Below are positions 1 through 4,880 of a stretch of DNA of 5,484 bases, in pieces. Origin of the DNA: [Eubacterium] saphenum (GTDB taxonomy: Bacteria; Bacillota; Clostridia; Oscillospirales; Ruminococcaceae). The notes beneath the pieces were generated by a model, which worked only from the letters and a program-made list of their open reading frames with translations, was not told where the DNA came from and ran no database searches. The stretch lies in NCBI GenBank assembly GCA_004555635.1, contig SFHN01000097.1, positions 1 through 5,484 of the forward strand, given 5' to 3'. The translations under genes were made by a program, and so were the position numbers. Position 1 is the first letter of the stretch; each line of letters begins with the position of its first letter.

Positions 1-57
1 AAATAGATATTTTCCGCAATGCTGCGACAAAATCTTTTTGAAAAGCAGCGGCATACC

Positions 58-86
58 TTGACCTGCGGGAGCTTTTGTGATAAAAT
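58..86 (+). promoter_or_regulatory. Sigma-A-like promoter for the dus-DUF815-lipoprotein operon
   Basis: A -35 box TTGACC (58-63, 5 of 6 to TTGACA) is followed by exactly 17 nt and a -10 box TAAAAT (81-86, 5 of 6 to TATAAT). TGA stands directly before the -10 (78-80), which makes an extended -10. Transcription would begin near 92-94. That leaves only about 8-10 nt before the ATG at 102 but about 41 nt before the TTG at 135, which is one reason to prefer the later start of dus. The promoter was assigned by eye; an upstream gene could also read through into this operon. Confidence 0.65.
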
Positions 87-117
87 AGTATTTGTGGAAC
101 TATGTTGAACTTTGGCG

Positions 118-123
118 AAAGGA
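118..123 (+). promoter_or_regulatory. Ribosome binding site that decides the dus start
   Basis: AAAGGA lies 11 nt before the TTG at 135. The alternative ATG at 102 has only a weak GTGGAA ahead of it and would sit almost at the predicted 5' end of the transcript. Confidence 0.5.
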
Positions 124-134
124 TACAGACACTT

Positions 135-1118
135 TTGGAATATATAAAGATAGGAAACGTACAAATCGAGAAAACCGCCGCTTTGGCGCCTATGGCGAGC
201 GTTGCCGACCGCGCATACAGAGTTATGGCTAAGGAATACGGCGCAGCCTATACCGTCGGGGAAATGGCAAGCTGCAAGGGGCTTGTCTATTCTGACAGCA
301 AAACCGCCGCGCTGCTTTCCGTGACAGAATCCGAGCGTCCGATGGCGGTGCAGCTTTTCGGTGCTGAGCCCGAGTTTATGGAAAAAGCGGTGAAGATTGC
401 CGAGCGGTTTCAACCCGATATCATTGACATCAACGCAGGCTGCCCTATGCCGAAAATCGTAAACAACGGCGCAGGAAGTGCGCTGCTGAAAAATCCGCAG
501 CTTTTTGGCAGTCTTGTTGAGTCTGCGGTAAAAGCAACCGAAATCCCTGTCACCGTGAAAATCCGCACAGGCTGGACAAAGAATATGATAAACGCCGTCG
601 AAATCGCGAAAATCGCCGAGCAATGCGGCGCGGCTGCCGTCGCGGTTCACGGAAGAACGCGCGAGCAGCTTTACACTGGCTCAGCCGATTGGGAAATTAT
701 CCGCGCGGTAAAGCAGGCGGTGTCAATTCCCGTTATCGGAAACGGCGATGTGTACTCTGCGGAGGACTGCGCCCGTATGTACGAGCAGACGGGCTGCGAC
801 CTTGTTATGATTGGGCGGGGGAGCTACGGCAGACCGTGGCTTTTCGCGCAGATACGCGATTATTTCGAGGGAAAGCCCATACGTCCCGAGCCTTCGGTAA
901 ACGAAAGGCTCGATATAATGCGCCGCCACATCTCGCTTATTGTCGCGGACAAGGGCGAACGAATCGGAATGAAGGAGGCGCGCCGACCCGCCGCTTGGTA
1001 CCTCAAGGGTATGAAAGGCGCGGCTAGGTTCAGGAACGACTGCGCACAGCTCACAACGCTTGACGAGCTGGAGCGTCTTATAGAAAAAATCAGAAAAGAA
1101 CAGGAAAGTGACGAATAA
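135..1118 (+). CDS. dusB: tRNA-dihydrouridine synthase, DusB family
   Basis: This FMN-dependent cytosolic enzyme reduces specific uridines of tRNA to dihydrouridine with NADPH. Numbering from the ATG at 102, the Dus signatures appear in order: LAPMAS near 28-33; GEMAS-K-LVYSDSKT near 53-68; QLFG at 84-87; INAGCPMPKIV-N-GAGSALL at 110-129 with the catalytic Cys114; VKIRTGW at 152-158; HGRTREQLYTG at 183-193; GNGDV at 213-217; and the FMN-phosphate-binding MIGRGSYGRPWLF at 236-248. The C-terminal AAWYLKGMKGAA is typical of the DusB/NifR3 subgroup. I place the start at TTG 135 (327 aa). The family normally begins just before KIGN, AAAGGA lies 11 nt upstream, and the promoter is too close to ATG 102; ATG 102 would add 11 unconserved residues (338 aa). 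The usual R-K-H before AWYLKG reads R-R-P here. It is first in a three-gene operon, and its stop overlaps the next start by one base. Family assignment is firm; the B subtype is very likely; the tRNA position modified is not known. Confidence 0.95.
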   Translation: MEYIKIGNVQIEKTAALAPMASVADRAYRVMAKEYGAAYTVGEMASCKGLVYSDSKTAALLSVTESERPMAVQLFGAEPEFMEKAVKIAERFQPDIIDINAGCPMPKIVNNGAGSALLKNPQLFGSLVESAVKATEIPVTVKIRTGWTKNMINAVEIAKIAEQCGAAAVAVHGRTREQLYTGSADWEIIRAVKQAVSIPVIGNGDVYSAEDCARMYEQTGCDLVMIGRGSYGRPWLFAQIRDYFEGKPIRPEPSVNERLDIMRRHISLIVADKGERIGMKEARRPAAWYLKGMKGAARFRNDCAQLTTLDELERLIEKIRKEQESDE

Positions 1119-2293
1119 TGGAAGATTTCAGTTTTCTTACATCGGGGCTTTGCGTGTTTGACGTAAAGCGCGACCCGATTATCACAGCGTTTTCATCGCT
1201 GGGAAAGGGAAGCGCCGCCGAAAGCGCCGCTGCATACTGCGATATCGTGCGGACTTTGCTCTTGTCGGGAAAAACGCTCGGAGAATACCTCTACGAAATG
1301 CTGATTTTCACGCCGTCGGACGTGCTAAGCGCCTGCGCAAAAGAGCCTTCCCCGCTTCGCAAAAAGGCTGTCGCGCACGACGCCGAGATAATTTCCCGGC
1401 TTGCCGAATATTCATCCGAGCGGCTGAAAGCTGAGCTTTGCGAGCATTATGCGGGCTGCGATTTCTCTGCGCTTCCCGATTACGACAAGGGCGAATTTAC
1501 CGCCTCCGCTTCGGATATAATCGCCTATGCCGCCGAAAACGGCAGCGGAGTTTTCGCCAAGTACAAGGCGTTTTCCTATGCGGGCGGAGCGCTTCGCCCG
1601 ATTGAATCAACCGACCCGATTAAGCTCTGCGAGCTGAAAAACTACGAGGTTCAGCGCCGTCAGGTTATCGAGAACACCGAGTGCTTCCTTAACGGCGAGC
1701 CTGCGCAGAACGTTCTGCTGTACGGCGACCGCGGCACGGGAAAATCCTCTACTGTAAAGGCTATCCTCAACGAATACGATAAGCTGCGTATGATTGACCT
1801 GCCGAAAAACGAGATAGCGGCGCTGCCGTCGCTGTTCAGACAGCTTCGCGAAATTCCGCTGCATTTCATTGTGATGATAGACGACCTCACATTCTCGGAG
1901 AACGACGACAGGTTCTCTATTCTCAAAGCGTCGCTTGAAGGCTCTCTTGAAGCCCGTCCTGCAAATATCCTGATATATGCTACAACAAACCGCCGCAAGA
2001 TTATTAAGGAAACCGTCGCTGAGCGTGAGATAAACGGCTCGGATTCCATCGACGAAAGTATGTCGCTTGCCGACCGTTTCGGTCTGTTTATCACATTCTC
2101 CAGACCGAACCGCGACGGATATCTTGACATCGTAAAGAAGCTTGCCGAAGATAGGGCGCTTTGCGTTCCCGAGGACAAGCTGTTCTCCTGCGCAGACAGG
2201 TTCTCGGTAAAGCGCGGAGGCTATTCACCGCGTATTGCAAAGCAGTTTGTTGATTGGCTTGAGGGCAGGATTAAGCTTGGTATGGACTATTGA
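1118..2293 (+). CDS. DUF815-type AAA+ ATPase of unknown function
   Basis: This 391-aa cytosolic P-loop ATPase resembles the DUF815/COG2607 family, whose biological role is not established. Residues 1-175 form an N-terminal region, probably helical, without a motif I recognise. The ATPase core follows. Walker A is GDRGTGKSS (203-211, Lys209), Walker B is FIVMIDDLTF (250-259, Asp255/Asp256), a sensor-1-like ATTNRR lies at 288-293, the SLADRFG segment at 317-322 carries the candidate arginine finger Arg320, and a sensor-2-like SPRIAKQF lies at 370-377. The features needed for ATP hydrolysis therefore look intact. The LADRFG...F-P sequence near the C-terminal side is characteristic of DUF815 proteins. 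Its ATG overlaps the dus stop (TAATG, shared base 1118), with AGGAAAG at 1102-1108 as ribosome binding site, so it is probably translationally coupled to dus. No substrate or partner can be deduced from the sequence. Confidence 0.9.
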   Translation: MEDFSFLTSGLCVFDVKRDPIITAFSSLGKGSAAESAAAYCDIVRTLLLSGKTLGEYLYEMLIFTPSDVLSACAKEPSPLRKKAVAHDAEIISRLAEYSSERLKAELCEHYAGCDFSALPDYDKGEFTASASDIIAYAAENGSGVFAKYKAFSYAGGALRPIESTDPIKLCELKNYEVQRRQVIENTECFLNGEPAQNVLLYGDRGTGKSSTVKAILNEYDKLRMIDLPKNEIAALPSLFRQLREIPLHFIVMIDDLTFSENDDRFSILKASLEGSLEARPANILIYATTNRRKIIKETVAEREINGSDSIDESMSLADRFGLFITFSRPNRDGYLDIVKKLAEDRALCVPEDKLFSCADRFSVKRGGYSPRIAKQFVDWLEGRIKLGMDY

Positions 2294-2304
2294 TTGGAGA
2301 AAAG

Positions 2305-3222
2305 ATGAAGAAAAAAATAGCGGCGCTGCTGACGATGTGCGTTATGCTTTCCGCCTGCGCCGATACCCCCGAAAGCTCACAGCCGACCGAGCTTGTCGTG
2401 TCGAATGTGCAAAGCGAGGAAGTTGCCGTAAGCGCGTTTCCGGTTGAGATTTGCGGGACGGAGCTTTCTGCTGCCGCCGAGCGTGTCGTGAGCCTCTCTC
2501 CCGCGGTCACCGAGATACTTTCCGAGATTGGCTGCGCCGAAAAAATAGCGGGAAAATCTCGCTATTGCGACTATCCCGAAAGCTTGTCTGCTTCTGATGT
2601 AGGCAGCGCCGAAAACCCCGATATTAACGCAATCACCGAGCTTTCGCCAGATGTGTTATTTACGCTCACCCCGCTCGCAGAGCGCGATGTTTATACGCTT
2701 GAAGCTGCGGGCGTCGCGGTAATTACGCTTACACCCCCGACAGATATGGATAGCTATGCGAAGCTGTATTCTGACATCGCGTCAGCTTTCTTGGGCAAGG
2801 CGCAGACTGACAGCGAAAAGAAAACCGAACTTGCTACGAAAACCGGGAGCGCAGCGCGCGTTTATATCGAAACGGCTGCCGAAAATATTTCTCTCGGCAC
2901 GTTTGTTTATGTCACGGGAAAGCTCACGCTGTCCGGCACCAAAACATTTGAAAATGCGCTGCTGTCGCTTTGCGGCGAAAATCTCGTAACCTCCGAGGGC
3001 TATTGTCACGCGGCGTCAGCAGAGGGGCTTTCTCCCGCATACATAGTTGCGGACAGCGCTCTGACGCTTGAAGCACTCCGCAGCAGCGAGCCGCTGAAAG
3101 CTATGATAGACGGCGGCACAAAGGTGGTCTTTGTTACTTCGCGCTATTTTGAGCGCCCGACAAAGCGCTCCGCAGAGGTATTCGCGGAAATCTCCGAGCA
3201 GCTTTCCGAACCTACAGAATAA
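2305..3222 (+). CDS. Substrate-binding lipoprotein, BtuF/FhuD-like (Peripla_BP_2 type)
   Basis: This is probably the extracellular, membrane-anchored ligand-capture subunit of an ABC importer for cobalamin, haem or an iron-siderophore (305 aa). MKKK followed by a hydrophobic stretch and lipobox LSAC (15-18) gives a type II signal peptide with Cys18 lipidated. A polar linker rich in Ser, Glu and Thr (about 19-45) follows. The first lobe begins with ERVVSLSPAVTEILSEIG (59-76), the hallmark of this family, and continues with SRYCDYP (85-91), which resembles the BtuF-type segment. NPDINAITELSPDVLF (104-119) is also typical, as are SGTKTFENALLSLCGENLV (210-228) and the final RYFERPTKRSAEVFAEI (280-296). 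I chose ATG 2305 because GGAG at 2296-2299 is 5 nt upstream and MKKK is a normal signal-peptide start; an in-frame TTG at 2290 overlaps the preceding stop and lacks its own site. No permease or ATPase gene is adjacent, so the transporter partner and exact ligand are unknown. Confidence 0.85.
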   Translation: MKKKIAALLTMCVMLSACADTPESSQPTELVVSNVQSEEVAVSAFPVEICGTELSAAAERVVSLSPAVTEILSEIGCAEKIAGKSRYCDYPESLSASDVGSAENPDINAITELSPDVLFTLTPLAERDVYTLEAAGVAVITLTPPTDMDSYAKLYSDIASAFLGKAQTDSEKKTELATKTGSAARVYIETAAENISLGTFVYVTGKLTLSGTKTFENALLSLCGENLVTSEGYCHAASAEGLSPAYIVADSALTLEALRSSEPLKAMIDGGTKVVFVTSRYFERPTKRSAEVFAEISEQLSEPTE

Positions 3223-3225
3223 TAT

Positions 3226-3256
3226 ACAGCGGAGCGCATTCCTGTTGCTCCGCTGT
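3226..3256. terminator. Stem-loop terminator between convergent genes
   Basis: ACAGCGGAGC (3226-3235) pairs perfectly with GCTCCGCTGT (3247-3256) around an 11-nt loop, starting 4 nt after the lipoprotein stop. The downstream + strand is TTTACAACTTGTTTC, only moderately T-rich. Read on the - strand, the hairpin is followed by TATATTATTCT, also moderately T-rich. It may serve both converging genes. The stem is convincing; the lack of a long uninterrupted T run lowers confidence in intrinsic termination. Confidence 0.65.
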
Positions 3257-3273
3257 TTACAACTTGTTTCTGC

Positions 3274-3290
3274 TCTGACGTTGTGTCAGA
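3274..3290 (-). repeat. Small inverted repeat abutting the pdaA stop
   Basis: TCTGAC (3274-3279) and GTCAGA (3285-3290) form a 6-bp stem with a 5-nt loop, immediately next to the pdaA stop codon (3291-3293 on the - strand). There is no T tract after it in the pdaA direction, so it is more likely an RNA 3'-end stabiliser or chance than a terminator by itself. Confidence 0.35.
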
Positions 3291-4049
3291 TTACATCGGT
3301 GTAATGGTATAGCCGTTATTCTTCCAATAGTCAATGACATCGGGAAGTATCTTCGTGTTCGTGCTGCTTACCGCGTGTAATAGATAAACCGCACCGTTAT
3401 GCGTTTTCTTTGTGATTTTGTCAAAGGCGGCTGCGGGGTCGGGCTGGCTGTCGGGGTTCCAGTCGGGATAGGCAAAGCTCCACAGCACCGTTGTATAGCC
3501 CATATCCTGCGCGCATTTCAGCACTCTCTCCGAAAACTCGCCCATCGGCGGGCGCATAACGTACATCTCATAGCCAAACTCGCTTTTTACATAGTCGTGA
3601 AGCTGGCGCAGTTCGTTGTAAAGCTCGTCGGGCGTGCATTCGGGCAGCGACGGGTGGCTGAATGTGTGATTCCCGACGGTGTGCCCCTCGTCAATCATTC
3701 GGCGGACAAGCTCCGGATTTTTCAGCGCGTAATCATAGGTCACAAAAAACACCGCACGCACGTTCTTTTCCTTCAGCGTGTCAAGTATCTCGGCGGTGTA
3801 GCCGTTTTCGTAGCCCTCGTCAAAGGTCAGCCAGAGCCGCTTTTTGTCAGCTTCTCCGATAAACAGGCTGCCAAGCCCGCCGTATTGCCGCTGCGCCGAA
3901 ACAGCGCCAAGCGGCCTGTTTTCCGCGTCTGTTTCGACGCCCATTCCGTAGGCAACCTTCGTGTTGTCGTAGTCCTCGAGAAATGCGTATTGCGATAATC
4001 CCGCGGAAACGCTTAGCACAATCGCTGTCGGTATCGCAAAATAATTCAT
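3291..4049 (-). CDS. pdaA: Polysaccharide deacetylase, PdaA (delta-lactam-biosynthetic de-N-acetylase) type
   Basis: This is a carbohydrate esterase 4 (NodB-fold) protein of 252 aa. By family it removes the acetyl group from N-acetylmuramic acid of peptidoglycan, the step before muramic delta-lactam formation in spore cortex of Bacillus. Residues 5-19 form a short hydrophobic N-terminal segment, consistent with export or anchoring. The catalytic domain spans about 70-250. It shows LTFDEGYENGYT (74-85) with Asp77 as metal ligand/base, GHTVGNHTFSH (122-132) with the metal-binding His128 and His132, RPPMGEFS (166-173), WSFAYPDW (190-197) and LLHAVS (223-228) with His225. TFDxGYENGYT, RPP-G-FSER and the LLHA segment match PdaA more closely than generic CE4 enzymes. 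The residue after the Asp is Glu, not Asp as in most CE4 or Asn as in B. subtilis PdaA. ATG 4049 is chosen because AGGAG is 9 nt upstream; the TTG at 4058 abuts that site. It is convergent with the lipoprotein gene and divergent from the two-component genes. The precise substrate in this organism is inferred. Confidence 0.88.
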   Translation of the reverse strand: MNYFAIPTAIVLSVSAGLSQYAFLEDYDNTKVAYGMGVETDAENRPLGAVSAQRQYGGLGSLFIGEADKKRLWLTFDEGYENGYTAEILDTLKEKNVRAVFFVTYDYALKNPELVRRMIDEGHTVGNHTFSHPSLPECTPDELYNELRQLHDYVKSEFGYEMYVMRPPMGEFSERVLKCAQDMGYTTVLWSFAYPDWNPDSQPDPAAAFDKITKKTHNGAVYLLHAVSSTNTKILPDVIDYWKNNGYTITPM

Positions 4050-4058
4050 AAAAATCAA

Positions 4059-4063
4059 CTCCT
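4059..4063 (-). promoter_or_regulatory. Ribosome binding site of pdaA
   Basis: On the - strand AGGAG is followed by nine bases and ATG (4049). An in-frame TTG at 4058 directly touches this site with no spacing, so it cannot be the start. I could not assign a clear promoter for pdaA. Confidence 0.75.
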
Positions 4064-4083
4064 CGTTTTTATTGTCTGCAAAT

Positions 4084-4098
4084 GAATTTTGAAAATTC
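4084..4098. repeat. 15-bp perfect palindrome in the divergent control region
   Basis: GAATTTTGAAAATTC reads the same on both strands around a central G (7+1+7). It lies about 35 bp upstream of the pdaA ATG and touches the left end of the tandem direct repeat. It could be an operator half-site for pdaA or simply a product of local AT richness. Confidence 0.45.
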
Positions 4099-4129
4099 GT
4101 AAGAAATTTGTAAGAATTTTGTCGGTAAA
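4096..4129 (+). promoter_or_regulatory. Tandem 11-bp-period direct repeat, likely response-regulator binding site
   Basis: The 15-mers at 4096-4110 (TTCGTAAGAAATTTG) and 4107-4121 (TTTGTAAGAATTTTG) agree at 13 of 15 positions with an 11-bp offset; both contain GTAAGAA. A weaker third unit, TTGTCGGTAAA (4119-4129), stays in register. Head-to-tail half-sites one helical turn apart are the normal target of OmpR/PhoB-family dimers. From memory, the unit resembles the TCGTA-GAAA-TT half-site described for VanR. The array ends where the -35 of the regulator's own promoter should be, which fits class II activation or autoregulation. Binding is inferred, not shown. Confidence 0.55.
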
Positions 4130-4153
4130 AAAATAAGAATTGTATGTTAAAAT
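4119..4153 (+). promoter_or_regulatory. Probable promoter of the two-component operon
   Basis: An extended -10 (TGT then TAAAAT at 4148-4153) is present, like the one at 81-86, but nothing like TTGACA lies 17 nt upstream. An alternative reading is TTGTCG (4119-4124), an 18-nt spacer and TATGTT (4143-4148). Either way the -35 is poor and overlaps the third direct-repeat unit, as expected of an activator-dependent promoter. Transcription would start near 4155-4160, giving a very short leader. Confidence 0.45.
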
Positions 4154-4160
4154 TTTCTTG

Positions 4161-4169
4161 AAAGGGGGA
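4161..4169 (+). promoter_or_regulatory. Ribosome binding site deciding the GTG start of the response regulator
   Basis: AAAGGGGGA is a strong site 6 nt before GTG 4176. An out-of-frame ATG at 4174 overlaps the GTG (ATGTG) and opens a 23-codon frame ending at TGA 4243-4245, so the two starts compete for the same site. Confidence 0.7.
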
Positions 4170-4175
4170 ATATAT

Positions 4176-4880
4176 GTGTCAGAAAAACCGCGTGTGCTCG
4201 TCGTTGACGACGACCGCGAGATTGTTTCCGCCATATCGAAGCTGATTGAGATTGAGGGCATAGAAACAGAACGCGCCTACAACGGCATCGAAGCTGTAGA
4301 AAAGCTGAGCGAGATTGACGTGCATCTGATAATTCTTGACATTATGATGCCGTCGCTTGACGGACTGTCAGCAACGATACAGATACGAAACCGGAGGAAT
4401 ATCCCGATAATTCTGCTTTCCGCCAAAACCGAGGAAAGCGACAAGGTGCTCGGTCTGTCCGTCGGTGCGGACGACTACATAACAAAGCCGTTTTCACCGC
4501 CCGAGCTTGTGGCTAGGGTGAAAAGCCAGCTAAGGCGCTATATGTCGCTTGGGGATTATTCGGGGAGAAGCGGCGGGGAGGAAATCCGCTGCGGCGGGCT
4601 TACGCTCAAGCGAAACGAGCGCACGCTGTCGGTAGACGGGGAGCTTGTGAAGCTTACCGCAAAGGAATACAAAATCCTTGAGCTTCTTATGACCAACGCG
4701 GGGAGGGTTTTCTCCGCAGAGGAGATTTACGAGAGAGTATGGAACGAGTCGGCTTACTCGGTTGAAAACACGGTGATGGTTCATATCCGTCGTATCCGCG
4801 AGAAAATCGAGATAAACCCGGGCGAGCCGAAGTATTTGAAGGTGGTGTGGGGAATTGGATACAAAATCGAAAAATTCTAA
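4176..4880 (+). CDS. OmpR/PhoB-family (VanR-like) two-component response regulator
   Basis: This 234-aa cytosolic DNA-binding regulator would be activated by phosphoryl transfer from a sensor kinase. The receiver domain (about 5-118) has the acidic cluster DDD (11-13), phospho-acceptor Asp55 in LIILDIMMP (51-59), the switch Ser82 in LLSAK, and Lys104 in YITKPFSPPEL. A short linker (about 122-136) leads to a winged-helix Trans_Reg_C domain (about 137-234). That domain has KLTAKEYKILELL (159-171), the recognition-helix region YSVENTVMVHIRRIREKI (194-211) and the wing VVWGIGYKIE (223-232). All residues needed for phosphorylation are present. GTG 4176 is the start because of AAAGGGGGA just upstream and because MSEKPRVLVVDDD is a normal N-terminus; a TTG at 4140 would translate through the ribosome binding site. 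The direct repeat upstream suggests autoregulation and possibly control of divergent pdaA. The family is certain; the VanR-like label rests on overall resemblance, and no van resistance genes are in the window. Confidence 0.95.
   Translation: MSEKPRVLVVDDDREIVSAISKLIEIEGIETERAYNGIEAVEKLSEIDVHLIILDIMMPSLDGLSATIQIRNRRNIPIILLSAKTEESDKVLGLSVGADDYITKPFSPPELVARVKSQLRRYMSLGDYSGRSGGEEIRCGGLTLKRNERTLSVDGELVKLTAKEYKILELLMTNAGRVFSAEEIYERVWNESAYSVENTVMVHIRRIREKIEINPGEPKYLKVVWGIGYKIEKF

Noticed and set aside
21..49. GCTGC...GCAGC inverted repeat upstream of the dus promoter
   Set aside because: Only 5 bp of stem with a 19-nt loop and no T run; too weak to call a terminator.
1..57. Possible 3' end of an upstream + gene (TGA at 59-61 or 37-39) or a short - strand open frame from ATG at 54
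   Set aside because: Fewer than 20 codons in each case and no recognisable protein ending or convincing ribosome binding site; three readings are equally possible, so no gene is called.
1660..2178. 172-codon open frame on the - strand, antisense to the DUF815 gene
   Set aside because: Ser/Arg-rich shadow of the ATPase reading frame, with no ribosome binding site or motif.
2290..2304. TTG start giving a five-residue longer lipoprotein
   Set aside because: It would overlap the ATPase stop and precede the GGAG site; ATG 2305 gives a normal MKKK signal peptide.
3399..3998. 199-codon open frame on the + strand, antisense to pdaA
   Set aside because: It lies wholly opposite a gene with clear CE4 motifs, has no recognisable domain, and is explained by codon bias of the sense gene.
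4139..4146. CATACAAT on the - strand, identical to the -10 consensus of sporulation sigma-E, about 90 nt upstream of pdaA
   Set aside because: The only ATATT-like -35 is about 22 nt away, too far for sigma-E, and the site overlaps the regulator promoter; a chance match in AT-rich DNA is more likely.
4140..4175. TTG start giving a 12-residue longer response regulator
   Set aside because: The extra codons translate the AAAGGGGGA ribosome binding site itself and are not seen in the family N-terminus.
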